NCBI GenBank assembly: GCA_001600495.1
Contig: BCKE01000105.1
Location: 1 to 48,862 of the forward strand
DNA: 48,862 nt
Origin: Pilasporangium apinafurcum
Taxonomy: Eukaryota > Oomycota > Peronosporomycetes > Pythiales > Pythiaceae
Direction: 5' to 3'
The first letter of the stretch is position 1. Every line of letters begins with the position of its first letter. Of the stretch, positions 12,240 through 22,949 are shown piece after piece. Made by a program: the position numbers and the translations under genes. Below the pieces are notes generated by a model that had not been told where the DNA came from, made no database searches, and was given only the letters and a program-made list of their open reading frames with translations.

Positions 12240-12386
12240 ATGGCGTTGGATGAGGATTTACTGGAGATTATCAAAATACGGCTTAACCATGTGGACAAAT
12301 TTGAAAAATCTGTCGACTCCCCTACTGTCCACGGATACTTTTCCTACCCTCTATTCTCTTCCTACATTCTTTTCTTCCCGTCGTGA
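12240..12386 (+). CDS. Possible truncated first exon, unassigned (copy 1)
   Basis: An ATG-initiated frame encodes MALDEDLLEIIKIRLNHVDK followed by an acidic/polar segment, then runs into low-quality sequence and a stop. A GT follows the good part (ACT|GTCCAC). It abuts the 3' end of the inverted Fanzor relic, so it could be the first exon of a gene cut off by that insertion. The family is not recognised. The mirror copy is 36761-36907. Confidence 0.3.
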   Translation: MALDEDLLEIIKIRLNHVDKFEKSVDSPTVHGYFSYPLFSSYILFFPS

Positions 12387-13473
12387 CTCTGGCGGTCTTG
12401 GAAGTCCATATAGGAGACACATAGCGAGTGTAAGGATGTTCTTTGATGCATTCACTTCTCGCTCCCACGTGATTCTGCACTCGCTATTGTTACAGCAGAG
12501 AACTTGGCGGGAAAACTTAACGCTTGCGCTTTTATCAGCCTTTTTCGTCAGAAATGGCGTCTCCTCAAGCTGCTAGTAGCACTTGGAACATCGCTAACTC
12601 GTGCAGTACTCGTCGATTTGCAGCACGATCGCGCGCTTTGCCAGCTCACGTGTGAATCGCTTCACAGGTCTGTGCGCGTGACCTTTGACGAAGTCCTGTT
12701 GACTCCAGTCACCATGGTCAATGCAAACCTGAGAACTTGGTGTGGGTACCAACCGCTTTGCCAGATGTACCAACGTCTTCCGACTAAATCTGAACCGAAG
12801 GAAACGCCATTTACGAAATGGATGCTTTGCACAAAAGCTTACCAAGAAGTCGAGATGTCTCCACACATACTTGACGTTTGTCATATACTGCTCATACAAC
12901 GCTGTCTTGAATGAAGGCATCTCCCGGATAATCCTTTTGTACTCATATTCTCTCTTCTTCAAGTTCTCGTGCCAGAATGTACACTTGTTCATTCCGGCGA
13001 GATGTCTGTACTCTCGCGTAGATATTTGTTGAACATTGTATCGCTGGTTACTGGCTCGCTTGCATTGAATACCGTGGTTGTGTCTTCTCTTCCTTTTTTT
13101 CTTCCGCTTCTTTCGTCGTTTCTGCTTTGACTCCTTCGCTTGACTTTGGTTGAGTATCCTTCCGTTGCATTTCGCTTGACTCTACACGAATGACAGTGTG
13201 AAGCGACCGCGTGCCAGGGTCGATTCCAACGACAGTATTGAGAACGTAGTTGTCAGGAGATACCGTCATATTTTCGTCTTTCTCTTTCACGAGATGCTGC
13301 TGGAAGTGTTCATTCTTGAAAAAAATATTTCTAGCAACGTTGACATCTCTGTCAGTGAGGACACTCCAAGACTTTCTAATACCAAGCATCTTGTTGACAA
13401 GTTGCTTCCGTTCCTTCGTTGGATACAATCTCATCTTCAAGATGCTGTTTGGACTTGGTTTATCTATCTTGCA
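12351..13473 (-). pseudogene. Dead Fanzor/TnpB nuclease (copy 1)
   Basis: Mirror copy of 35674-36796, with the same lesions: one frameshift and two in-frame TAG codons near the zinc finger. It is read on the minus strand, downstream of the recombinase remnant at 13501-13819. See the right-arm entry for motifs. Confidence 0.8.
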
Positions 13474-13500
13474 CTGTTCGATCCTTTTGGGGATCGAAGA

Positions 13501-13819
13501 TCAGAGTCTTTTGAGCATTCCTGCCTTCCTTCTGTTTCTTCTCACAACGAAGACGTTAACATAAGATGAGAGGCGTTCTCTTGCTTCCATGTCTTCATTC
13601 TTGTCTTGATGAAGCTGTTGGTCAACGTGAACCACGATTTGGATGCTATGCTCTTTACATATTTGTGCGAGGAGTCCATACTCAAATCGGTCTTGGATGG
13701 TAACCACAATTCTCGAGATCTGCTTTTTATATGCCATTTCTACCAATCTGGACAGTCCTGACTTACTGTCCTTGACTGGAACCAATGTCCATCTCCTCAG
13801 GCATGCACTGTCATCGACT
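13501..13819 (-). pseudogene. IS607-type serine recombinase remnant (copy 1)
   Basis: Mirror copy of 35329-35646. It keeps the SGL...ISRIVVTIQDRF...IQIVVHVD core typical of IS607 TnpA and lacks the N-terminal helix-turn-helix and the catalytic-serine segment in any joined frame. Confidence 0.7.
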
Positions 13820-14368
13820 TACAACCTTTCTTGAGAAGAAGGGTAGTGGAGAAAAGATCTCATCAAGGAGAATTGAAATAAATATCTGTTTCTATCGATA
13901 GGGAGAAGAAAAGCAGATCAAAGTATATCCCATTGGTGGGAGAAATGAGGGAATAAAGGTTACTAAATGCAATTCTTCTGCACCGTTCCTTCGCTTAAGT
14001 GACAGGAAGTTCTGCGCAGCGTAAGAAGGCAGGTATATCCTAATAATTTATTGCATGAATGTGGACCGACATTATATTAAATGAATACATTCACCCAATT
14101 TCAACGTATGCAAAGCCATATGTCGTGTGTGGAATCTGGAGTTGAATCATTATGAGCGACCTGATTCACTGTCGGTGAGTATCTAAATTGCAGGGCTGTA
14201 AAATTTGTGTGGCCAGTCGACCAGCTTCTTCACATGCATGAAGACAAGAAAATCCACCGATCATGCCACAGTGTAAAAAGAGTAACTGCTCTGGACATTT
14301 TCATTGATATCGACATTGTGGCAAAATAGTGGACTAGATATTCATCATTCGTTTTTTTCGCCCTCCAG
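13820..14368. other. Transposon 5' flank and AT-rich DNA, no gene (copy 1)
   Basis: The stretch 13820-13945 is the outer 5' part of the IS607/Fanzor element, recognised by similarity to the diverged relic at 16963-17112 and containing TCTATCGATAGGG. The remainder to 14368 shows no convincing coding sequence; it ends with a T-rich tract and CCTCCAG, a plausible acceptor for the frame that follows. Confidence 0.4.
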
Positions 14369-14626
14369 AACTACCTCAAGGTGAATCTTCATTATGCTGG
14401 ATCGGACATAAAGACAACTTCGACGAAACGAATTGCGGGTATTGTTGTCCCAGTAACAAAAATTTCAAGACCTATTGTGAAGTTGCTTACACCGAAGCAA
14501 GCATTTTTGGCGGCCGCGTGTCAAAAAAGTACTGTGGACAACTGTAGGTCAAACTTATTAGGATGGGAGTCAATACCTGAGCCAATAGTGTCACAGATCT
14601 ACTATATGCATTGTCTACATCATTAG
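14369..14626 (+). CDS. Possible exon, unassigned (copy 1)
   Basis: This frame is open after a good pyrimidine-tract acceptor (CCCTCCAG|AACTAC). Its first half is protein-like (HYAGSDIKTTSTKRIAGIVV and on). The opposite strand is also partly open, so strand and even coding status are unsure. No family was recognised. Confidence 0.22.
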   Translation, partial: NYLKVNLHYAGSDIKTTSTKRIAGIVVPVTKISRPIVKLLTPKQAFLAAACQKSTVDNCRSNLLGWESIPEPIVSQIYYMHCLHH

Positions 14627-14782
14627 AAGTAGAAAAAAGCATTATGTGGGCATCTTCGTGAAACACGAGCATCCCTTCAAGCAAACACAACAATTGAAAC
14701 ATTTGCCATGGATACAGTGCAATTGAGCGATTGATATAACGTAGATTGAAAACAGCACAGTCACGTGTAATACAAACTCGCG

Positions 14783-14998
14783 CTATTTCTGTGTTGTTGT
14801 TGTTCTCGGCGCTGATAACAATTCTTGTAGCTGTGCCACAGAGAGTGGTTTTTCCATTTGCGCTATCTCTGGTTCACGCAGAAGAGCGTGACTATACATC
14901 CCCAGAGGCGTGGCGAGATTCGTGACAGCAAATAAACTCTGTCTCGCGTTTGGTAACACGGAATCTGCATGTACTATCGTCCTACGGAAAGGCACCAC
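14783..14998 (-). CDS. Possible small gene or exon, unassigned (copy 1)
   Basis: Mirror copy of 34149-34364. The open frame has protein-like composition (SLFAVTNLATPLGMYSHALL, then EKPLSVAQLQELLSAPR) and ends TTTTQK-stop. The first ATG is well inside the frame, so an upstream exon is likely. No family recognised. Confidence 0.3.
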   Translation of the reverse strand: MVPFRRTIVHADSVLPNARQSLFAVTNLATPLGMYSHALLREPEIAQMEKPLSVAQLQELLSAPRTTTTQK

Positions 14999-15100
14999 TA
15001 TTAGTTGTCATTCTATAGTGCAAAAGATTTGGCTGGCGTCAGATGAGCCAGACAAGCAGAGCCTCTTGCAAGAAAATTATAGATATACTCTACCGTTGCG

Positions 15101-15355
15101 TGGTCAATATCGACGTCGTAGAGCCGCTACCTTCATTCAGCGACATCCAAAGCCGCAACATGCGCATTCGTGCGTCCTCTCGTTTCATTGTTCTCACATC
15201 TTCCTTCGCGTCTAATCAATCATCCAACCACAATCGCCAACGGTTATAAGATCATTGATTGGATAAAACAGATATATAAGCGATGATAATTGGCTAATAT
15301 AATGAGACTCTAACAATTGTGAAACGTCAAACAACGAACTTCAAACACACAATCA
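15101..15355 (+). repeat. LTR-like direct repeat, unit A (copy 1)
   Basis: A 255-bp sequence starting TGGTCAATATCGAC and ending CAAACACACAATCA. It is roughly 80% identical by eye to unit B at 16717-16947 in the same orientation, with small gaps. Both units start TG and end CA as LTRs do. No target-site duplication was found at the outer ends. Unit A lies upstream and unit B downstream of the SWEET gene. Confidence 0.75.
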
Positions 15356-15404
15356 AGGCGCGCAGACGAGTGGTTGCAGATCGCAGATAGCACCTCCTTA
15401 CTGC

Positions 15405-15632
15405 ATGAGCTCAGGAGTAAGAAGCTTCTATGCAGTAGAAGACCTAAGTATGCGTGGATGCAGTTGTGACCGTCAAGGATGCTCCCAGGAGGGTAGGAAC
15501 GTGCGTACGAGCGAAGAAAGGGTGACCCTCTGGGCTATCAGTCGTCAGAATCAACAAAAAAAATCACAAAACAAACGTACAATGAAAAGAAATAACTATG
15601 CGACCAATGTTGACATCACTCAAGAGTACTAA
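15405..15632 (+). other. Uncertain 75-codon open frame (copy 1)
   Basis: An ATG-initiated open frame between repeat unit A and SWEET. It begins MSSGVRSFYAVEDLSMRGCS and ends in a Lys/Asn/Gln-rich tail. The composition is mixed and no family was recognised; it may be internal sequence of an LTR-type element or a chance frame in the SWEET upstream region. The mirror copy is 33515-33742. Confidence 0.2.
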
Positions 15633-15765
15633 AATATTGAACTGGTCGCTCACTAATGGATGCGTCTTGGCGAACGATGAAACGTGGATCTAGGGTGACA
15701 TCAGTAGCTATCATTCTTCACCTTACCACCTACTGCTCACTTTGAAACTTCGGAGCTCTGACGTA

Positions 15766-16612
15766 ATGGAGACGGCACTGTACGTAGCTACAACGGTCTC
15801 TTCGTTCTGTTTGGTTGTGAGCCCAGGTTTAGATATCTACCACATTCACAAGGCGAAATGCACCGGAGATACCTCGGTGCTGCCCATTGTCTCTATCTTT
15901 GGCAACTGCTACCTCTGGTACATCAATCATTTTACAAGCTTTACCCCGATGCCCTCACATCTAACACTTTGTCTTCTACTTGCATACCAGGGGCATCTAT
16001 GGATGCCAGACGGGAGAGTGGTTCCCATTGGTGGCAGTATCGATTTATGGTGTGACGGCGGCCGTCATTTTCGTCGCAGTGTACTATCGATACTCCATTG
16101 AACGCGGCTACATCCGCAAACTCTGTGGCAGTGTCTTACTCGGCGTGGGTATTGTCACTGTATATGTGGTGGTAGCTCGGTCAGGCGTGACGAACCAGAA
16201 CAAGGACCAAATTATCGACATCACCGGGTATATCGCCATGGCGGTCAACATCGCTTTATATGCGTCTCCTCTTGAGACGGTCAAATATGTTGTCCAAACG
16301 AAATCGGCGGTCTCTATGCCTGCTGCTTTTTGCGTCGTAGCACTCGTGAACAGTGTATTCTGGGTGGGGACAGCTATTATTGATAACAATATGTACATCC
16401 TGATACCGAACGTTATCGGTGTCGCGCTTGCGCTTGTGCAAGTCATGCTGTGTTGGGTCTACAGACCAGGTCGCACTAGGATGGCAGTGTCTGAAGCACA
16501 GGATGAAGGAAGTATCATCAAGAGTGCGCGTTCATTGCAAATCGAGCCAATGCAGGCGAGTCCAATTGCCTACGAAGCAGTCCACTCGCCGTCGGTGCTA
16601 CAACAAGCATAG
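15766..16612 (+). CDS. SWEET (MtN3/saliva) sugar transporter (copy 1)
   Basis: SWEET proteins are bidirectional mono- and disaccharide facilitators with two three-helix MtN3 repeats joined by a linker helix. Exons 15766-15917 and 15991-16612 (intron GTACAT to ACCAG) give 257 residues, the usual size. Repeat 1 starts METALYVATTVSSFCLVVSP with the conserved first-helix proline, then DTSVLPIVSIFGNCYLWGIY. Repeat 2 holds DITGYIAMAVNIALYASPLE and KSAVSMPAAFCVVALVNSVF, ending IPNVIGVALALVQVMLCWVY. The C-terminal tail of about 50 residues is cytosolic and polar. The start is the first in-frame ATG matching the family N-terminus. The gene lies between two LTR-like direct repeats. Confidence 0.93.
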
Positions 16613-16716
16613 GTTGAGGGTTCAACTGGTGTCTATTTCCTATTAGTAGACATAAAGTGCATGACTTTTCCCGTCAGTATCAATAGGAAAAGCATAAGTA
16701 CATTATGTCGGGAAAG

Positions 16717-16947
16717 TGGTCAATATCGACATCGTAGAGTCGCTACTTTCATTCAGCGACATCCAAAGTCGCAACATGCGCATTCATGTGTCCTCTCACA
16801 TCCTCCTTCGCATTTAATCAACTACAATCACCAGCAGCTCTACGAGCATTAATTGGACAATACATAGATAAGCGACAATAATTGGCTAATACAATGAGAT
16901 TCCTACAACTGTGAAACGTCAAATGATGAACTTCAAACACATAATCA
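16717..16947 (+). repeat. LTR-like direct repeat, unit B (copy 1)
   Basis: A 231-bp diverged direct copy of unit A (15101-15355) with the same TGGTCAATATCGAC start and an ATAATCA end. Both contain GATAATTGGCTAAT-like sequence near the 3' third. Just 3' of it begins the diverged IS607/Fanzor 5' relic at 16963. Confidence 0.75.
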
Positions 16948-16962
16948 ACATCCTCCATTTCT

Positions 16963-17112
16963 CATATCGATAGAATATACTTTGACGTGTTTTTTAAGCG
17001 AAGCAATCCCTATCGATAGAAGCAAAAATTTGTCTCGATTTCTCCACAATGAGCTCTTTTCAGCGCCATTCTTCTCTTCAAGAACGGATGTGAAGCAATG
17101 ACGTTAAAGCAA
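16963..17112 (+). mobile_element. Diverged 5' end of an IS607/Fanzor element (copy 1)
   Basis: This stretch aligns by eye with the 5' flank of the recombinase-Fanzor element (reverse strand of about 13800-13945). Shared landmarks in order are ATTTCTC, TATACTTTGA, CCCTATCGATAGAA, ATGAG-TCTTTT and CTTCAAGAA. It is in opposite orientation to that element and clearly older. No recombinase core follows. Confidence 0.5.
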
Positions 17113-17504
17113 GGCATCAAGAGCAACGCTCATGTGGTCTCACTACAAGTTCAAGAAGTTACTGAGATACAAAATGGAAAGGACTGAAGGAAGGATGATC
17201 GGATGTGAGGAACAGTATACAGCAAAGACTTGTTCTCATAGTCCAGGTTTCGGAGATGGCTACTCTGCGATTGTCTAGTCTTGATTAGCTTTTGCTGGTC
17301 AGTTCGGACCCAAACGAAAAACAGAAAGCCCTCCCTGAGGTACTCGTATTTCGGTATCTCGCATGATCTCTTGACGGCAAATCACTTTAAAAATCTACCC
17401 TTTATAAACATACATGCTATGCACAAATGTTTTCTATGTGGTGTTGTTTGGTTTGATGCCGATGAAATGGTTTGATGCCGATGAAATGGTTTCTGATATA
17501 TCAT
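17113..17504. other. Intergenic, no gene; short tandem duplication (copy 1)
   Basis: No convincing gene. At 17450-17492 a 19-bp unit (mirror AAACCATTTCATCGGCATC) occurs 2.2 times head to tail, just after the stop codon of the APP1-like gene. Confidence 0.45.
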
Positions 17505-19669
17505 CTAGGCTTGAAGGAGGTCCTTTACTCGCTGCATGTCGGTCGCCAGTTCTCGCCATCGTTCTTGTTTGAGGGATTCTGCGTTTGGACCGGTGAAGAC
17601 AATCTGCTCGAGATCTTTCTCTGCGGATCCGGCCACCGCTAGCAAATCTGACGCGGAGATCAATCCTTTTTCGTATGCAATAACTGCTGCACCCGCATAA
17701 GTTGTAAAGAAATGAACTCCTTGGCTGTACAGTGAATGCGTACACACAGTTCGTCACATGTATGCACTCAGAATGGTATGAAAGTTTGCAAAGAAAACCA
17801 ACCTGGCATAGATTGCCTTTTCGACTCCATCTCCTGTTTTCTTGAACGCTGGATTCACATCATGAATAAACGTTCCAAGCACCTGCTCGGGGAATGCCTC
17901 TAAGAGCTTGGAGGCTAGCAGAGCATCACCCTGACCAGAATCGCCGAAGAAAACAAACTTAAACTCCGGAAAGATAGACGCAAACCGGGTAAAATTCTCC
18001 ATTTTAATGCTATGTGTCATCAAAATAGAACAGCATAGAACAAGTTTAGTTTATAGCAGATAAAGCTGCATACGCAATAAGTGACTTACGAGGCGATCTT
18101 TTTGCTGCTGACAAGTCCCGTCACCGAACCATTGAGAACCGTGGCGTTTGGGACACCGAGACTCTTCAAATGCTGTACCGTCAAGTAGCGGCCAACACTC
18201 AGCCAGCCACGTGGTCTCGCGGTGAGAAATGTAATCAGTGATGATGCATGATCACGCTTGGGTTCTGGAATGAGCCCACGAGATATTCTGGAGTAGAGAT
18301 CAGAGACTCCTGGGTATGGGGTATGAAGCGGGTAGCGTCGATCCATCCATCTGCCAGTTTTCATGGACACAATCAGAAAAATGATTATTAAAAGATAACA
18401 CCAATCATGGTCATGATGTGTATGTACCCTGGGTATAATGTGTCATCAATATCGCTCACGACTTTGATCAACTGTGGCTCTTCCATTTTCACTTTCGTCG
18501 CCTCGATGGCGATATGCTGCATCACCTGAACGGCCTCGGTCAAACTCTTGCTGCTATAGATGAGGTAACTTAGATCGCCCGAGTGGGGTGCATCTTCGGT
18601 CAATGATTTCTCAGCTGTTGTAAGTGACAATTGCCCCTTTTCAAATCCTGCTTCCTCCAGCAGTAACTGCTCCTCATTCGCATGGATTTGCTCCTTCAAA
18701 ATCGACAGGTCCTTTCCGTACGTACCACGCAGAACATTAAAGGCAGCTTTACGTAGTACGGCTTTCTCAGTATGCAGCGGCGAGAGCAGACACCGCTGGA
18801 TTGCTCGAATAATCACTGCACGGTTTGTGATACTATACAACAAACAAGCAATTGTCAGTTGCTTCTCACAATATCACCAAGCGCAGCGATACAAGGACCT
18901 GATTTCATGGAGTCTTTGGACAGTGAGCACATCCAAAACCTTAGCGCGCATAGAAGGAGGCGAAGAATGCAACATGAACCCTGTCATGGTCTTGCAGAAT
19001 TGACTTGAATCTTCAGGCGACGTAGCACTAAGGATGCCATTTAAGCTCTCCACAGATGCAGCTGCTAACACGCTATAACATGCCAACGGATCATCGGCAC
19101 GCCGATTTACAGGCTAGTTTTTCAACAGCAACAACAGCAGGTAATCACGAGTCAGTATATATAGTAGTTTGACGAAACACACCACATTATCTTACCTTAA
19201 AGTGAATTTCCTTCTCTTTCTGTGCTTCAGCGCTGAAAACCACCGCTGTGTTTTGGTCTTTTAAGGTTCGGAATCGCCACGCCGTGCGCTACGCAGAATT
19301 ATCGTTACAGTAGTAATTTCATCAGCACCACCAAACGTGCTTTCAGACACAACAAAAGCACTTGGAACCTGCTTAATCCCCTTCCACTTGCGTTGAAGTC
19401 CACCAGCAGCAAGCTTCCATGTCGATACATTACGCCGTAGTCGTACAGAATTGGTAAGTTGCCATGATGGCAGATGCCAGCAATGAATCTGGCACATCAT
19501 TCCGTCCACATTTTCGTAAGAAAACCATAAAAACTAGGATAATTGGAGACTCAAGCTAAAGCATTACCTCATGCAAACTTCTGCTTCCAATCGTTGATTG
19601 CGGCTTATCCACGTGAGACGGCGGATGGCGTGGTAGAAGCAGCGTGCGCGTGGAATTCCGCATTCGCAT
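17505..19669 (-). CDS. APP1-like phosphatidate phosphatase (copy 1)
   Basis: Left-arm copy of the gene at 29478-31642, with the same predicted protein. The minus-strand exons in coding order are 19568-19669, 19369-19533 (3' end uncertain), 19196-19288, 18899-19113, 18428-18832, 18090-18350, 17803-18009 and 17505-17724. Its start codon is 89 bp from that of the divergent, truncated LPP copy at 19759. Confidence 0.82.
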
Positions 19670-19758
19670 TCTCAGGTGCACTATGACGTCGATGCTGCCT
19701 AAAACGAAAAATTGACGAAGATACACTAAATAAAGTATTTACACTATTTTGAAAATTG

Positions 19759-20281
19759 ATGATGGCTACTAACTACACATCCATGCGGACGTCCACTGCA
19801 GCGGCTGACGAACAACTCAACCTCACAGAAGAAGGCATAGAAGTAGCTAAAGAAACCAATGATCGACCGGTAGTTTACCGACGGAAGGAGACTGCTTGGC
19901 AGTATTACCTCCGTCACTACCGCTTGCTCGAGTTTGGCTGTGGAGTGCTGATGTATGGTGTATCGATGGTGTTTTCGCTCATTGATGTCCATGAACGTAT
20001 GTATCTTATATACCAAAGAACCTTTGAAATGGGTTCAACTTTTGTCCAAACTAATCGAATCTTCACATGTGTTCATTCTCATTTGATTATGGTGGCTGAC
20101 AGGTGATATTCCTAGAATTGAAGTGCGATTAAATTCAACGCATTCTATCTGGGCTCGCGATCCAACTATCGACTTGAAAATGATGCCGGAGCAAGATTGG
20201 ATTGGCTACACTCACAACCCGTTAATATCTTTGATTCACAATACTCGGTACCTTAACCTTTATTTCAGTTTCGCACAATGA
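19759..20281 (+). pseudogene. Truncated, chimeric LPP copy at the left breakpoint
   Basis: Exons 1 and 2 (19759-19996 and 20103-20195) match the intact right-arm gene, but pairing ends at the last base of exon 2. Where the right copy has the donor GTTTGT, this copy continues ATTGGATTGG. The frame reads on for 28 codons of unrelated sequence to TGA at 20279-20281, predicting 138 residues. All three PAP2 catalytic motifs, encoded by later exons, are absent, so no phosphatase activity is expected. The shared divergent promoter is retained, so a short membrane-anchored product could still be made. Confidence 0.9.
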
Positions 20282-20332
20282 CGTCATATCCAAGATATAA
20301 CTAACTATCCATCCTCCACTTAAGCAGAAGCC

Positions 20333-22095
20333 CTATGTCGTTTCGTCCTCTTCACACAGGAATTCAAACTCAGCCATGATAGGAACGTGATCGCTTCCGA
20401 ATCGGGAGTTTGGGATTCCGTTGTGATTGCCTTGGAAACCACTGGGCAATCGACCTGATTTGCTATAGCTATCTAACATCGCCAACCGATTAAACCAATC
20501 TGCAGGCCCTTCTTCACTCCGCAATACACTCTCGGATGGAATGTCCAAGATCTTGGACGGCACGAGACAGCTTTCCGTGTACCAAATGTAGTCAATTGTC
20601 CAACATCGACGAAAGTTGACAGTTGTATGCGGCGGCTCGTTGTTCTTCGACTCTTGCGTTAACGCGAGTTCCAATGAGGACTGGGGATCATGATAAGGAC
20701 TGGCGAGTGCATTCTTTATGTACTGTGCGTAAGCACTGCGAAATTTCTCGATGACACCTTCGAGATTCGGATTTTGCATGAATGAACTCTCCATGTACTC
20801 GTACACTGCTGATTCCGGTGAGTTATTAAAGTCACCGCACAAAACAATCTACGTCCGCACATTAATGTTCATCAGGGAATGTCGTCCCAAAGTAAACATA
20901 TCCTGTGAGTCAACAAACATACCGGGAGATGATTTTTACCCGTGATGGTTTCCGCCATGTCGCGTTCGTATTTATCTTTGACGTCACTGGTCATCCGAAT
21001 CAACTCTTCCTCCAGTTCAAATATCTCTGCCATCTGATGATCCACTTTTCTATGGCACACAGACCCAATCAATATCAACATTAGATCTGCTTTGGCAGGA
21101 ACAGCCACATTATCGACTGCACATACTTGGCGTTCCACCATAAATGCGTGCAGCCAACTAATACAAATTGAGCGAAATGGCGCATCTTCAGCAACGCCAA
21201 AATCGCGACTCTATCATGAGGATCGTGGAAATTGACTGATTCACATTCTTTCAGTTCGAATTTGTCTTTCCTACATAATCAAAAGTTAGAGCATATTTTC
21301 ATTTAGTCTATGAAGTGAAATGTATGTGACGTACTTGTAGAATATCCCACAGCCATCATGCTTCTTTTCACCCGACCAATTGGATACATGAATCGATGGT
21401 CTTTTGACGTAGACACTATCGTAGCCACGATCGTCGAGCTTCGACTTGAAGAAGCTACATGAACGAACACAATCATTTGACCTTAGCTCATGATAGTACA
21501 CCCCAAATCACCACCAATAGCCACTTACGTCCAATAGTCACTTAATTCCTCTAAGCAGACCACATCAGCATCCAACTCATCCAGTTGCCGCAACAGCGTT
21601 TTCTTGCGGTTCTCCCAGTTTAAACTAGAGTCTACCACATACGGGAAATGATTGCGTGTGGCCAAATTTCTAGCCAAAATGTTCATCTGCCGCAAAGAAT
21701 AATCCACTCATTGAGGTCAATATCATTTTCTTCTTTTCTCTTGAAAAAGCACCACACTTTAAAATCAGTCGCACCTGTACGACCGTGATGGTGTGTTTGG
21801 ACAATTTCTCTTTGCGCACGTGCTCCAACTGCTGCTTACATTTCAGAAACCGCACAGAATCCTCCACATTATCATTGCTCGTCTTCGCAACGGCGCCATG
21901 CCGTAAATCTTTCCGCCTCGCACCAACAGATGCGGAGGAGGATGAGGATGACGCTTGCGCCATCCTCTGCAACGTTTTCCATAGCTTTGGCTTGCCTTTG
22001 GAGATTGACACTGACGCCAGCAGAGCTACCCCCATGCCGACACACACAGTGAGCGGTCTCATAGTGCTATTACCGCCGCCTACAACCATCACCAT
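20333..22095 (-). CDS. CCR4/nocturnin-type EEP phosphatase or nuclease
   Basis: This is a member of the endonuclease/exonuclease/phosphatase superfamily, CCR4-nocturnin-ANGEL-2'-phosphodiesterase branch. Exons in coding order are 21775-22095, 21529-21686, 21335-21454, 21127-21270, 20923-21049 and 20333-20848, and phases close to 461 residues. The N-terminus has a hydrophobic stretch (VCVGMGVALLASVS) that may be a signal anchor or organelle-targeting element, then a Ser-rich basic linker. Core motifs are MNILARNLA, the metal-binding Glu in DVVCLEELSD, GCTHLWWN, IVLCGDFNNSPES and the catalytic GSDHVPIMAEF near the C-terminus. Substrate (poly(A), NADPH or 2'-5'-oligoadenylate) cannot be chosen from sequence alone. 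Its stop is 137 bp from the left breakpoint of the palindrome, so the gene itself was spared. Confidence 0.87.
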
Positions 22096-22360
22096 TGCAC
22101 CAAGTTGCTTCGTGTGAGCAGGGTTTCCCACTTGCCCCTTGCGCAGCACTTAATGATGGAATTATTTTGCGTTAGGTCAACACATTTTCAATTGCCCCAG
22201 AATAATGAAATTTTAGGACAAGTGATCACATTACTTTAGGAGCAATGGCTGTTGACTCTTTAAATCGATAAACCTTACTTTCTGTTTGGGTAGGTTTTTT
22301 TGTCAAACTCTTCCGAATTTTGGTTGGTGGTGCGTGTGAGTCGTATGAGCAATGGCGGCG

Positions 22361-22370
22361 GTCATTTTTG
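22361..22370 (+). promoter_or_regulatory. Inr-like start-site motif of the uS10 gene
   Basis: GTCATTTTTG resembles the oomycete initiator core TCAYTYY. It lies 148 bp before the uS10 start codon and just upstream of a probable 5' UTR intron, where a transcription start is expected. This is a motif match only. Confidence 0.4.
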
Positions 22371-22508
22371 GATTCAGGTTACCGACAGTCCGAAAGCCAC
22401 TGGTATGTATGCGAGTGCTGCAAGGATTCTTGTGTACTTGGAATATCTATGAACCTGTTATGCTGACCGTTGTGTGCGTTGATTGTGCCCCTAAGCCCTC
22501 GATCCAGA

Positions 22509-22949
22509 ATGTCTCTCGTTAACAAGCCCAAGACTGTTGAAGCGGAAGAAACCCGTATTCACCGCATTCGCATTACTCTTTCCAGCCGCAATGTCAAGAA
22601 TTTGGAAAAGGGTATGTATGGGTGATATCTTAGCGCATTGTATTGGTTGCCAATTTTAATGGGTTTACTGCTATTGTTGTTCTGGATAGTTTGCGCTGAC
22701 CTGAAGCGTGGTGCCGTCGACAAGAACTTGAAGGTGTCGGGCCCTGTCCGTCTCCCCACCAAGATCCTTCGCTTGACGACCCGTAAGTCGCCTTGTGGTG
22801 AAGGTACCAACACGTGGGATCGCTTCGAAATGCGCATCCACAAGCGTATCATTGACTTGCACGCTCCTTCGGACATCGTCAAGCAAATCACTTCCATCTC
22901 CATTGAGCCTGGTGTCGAAGTCGAAGTGACCATCGCTGACTCCGCCTAA
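22509..22949 (+). CDS. RPS20: 40S ribosomal protein S20 (uS10)
   Basis: uS10 is a component of the small-subunit head. Exons 22509-22611 and 22690-22949 (intron GTATGT to GATAG, phase 1) give 120 residues, the family length. Diagnostic runs are [58 protein letters not shown] and [21 protein letters not shown] probable 5' UTR intron (22403-22507, GTATGT to ATCCAG) ends one base before the A preceding the start codon, a common arrangement for ribosomal protein genes. It is divergent from the EEP gene, with about 410 bp between start codons. Coding sequence is rich in C-ending codons, as expected for high expression. Confidence 0.97.

Larger units (their letters stand above)
285..20195 (+). repeat. 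Left arm of giant inverted repeat
   Basis: This arm is the reverse complement of 28952-48862. The relation x to 49147-x holds at every place compared, for example 285 with 48862, and the ends 20191-20195 with 28952-28956. Every reading frame in the arm has a partner of identical protein at the mirrored coordinates, so no net insertion or deletion separates the arms. Pairing stops at 20195/20196, where this arm runs into DNA unrelated to the other side. The outer end is unknown because the partner of 1-284 would lie beyond the window. Confidence 0.97.

Noticed and set aside
15405-15632. Retrotransposon gag or protease remnant between repeat unit A and SWEET
   Set aside because: The 75-codon frame has two cysteines in CSC-like spacing but no zinc-knuckle or protease motif; left as uncertain.
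20333-22095. Sphingomyelinase or APE1-type nuclease identity for the EEP gene
   Set aside because: The MNILAR, THLWWN and CGDFN motifs and overall order fit the CCR4/nocturnin branch better.
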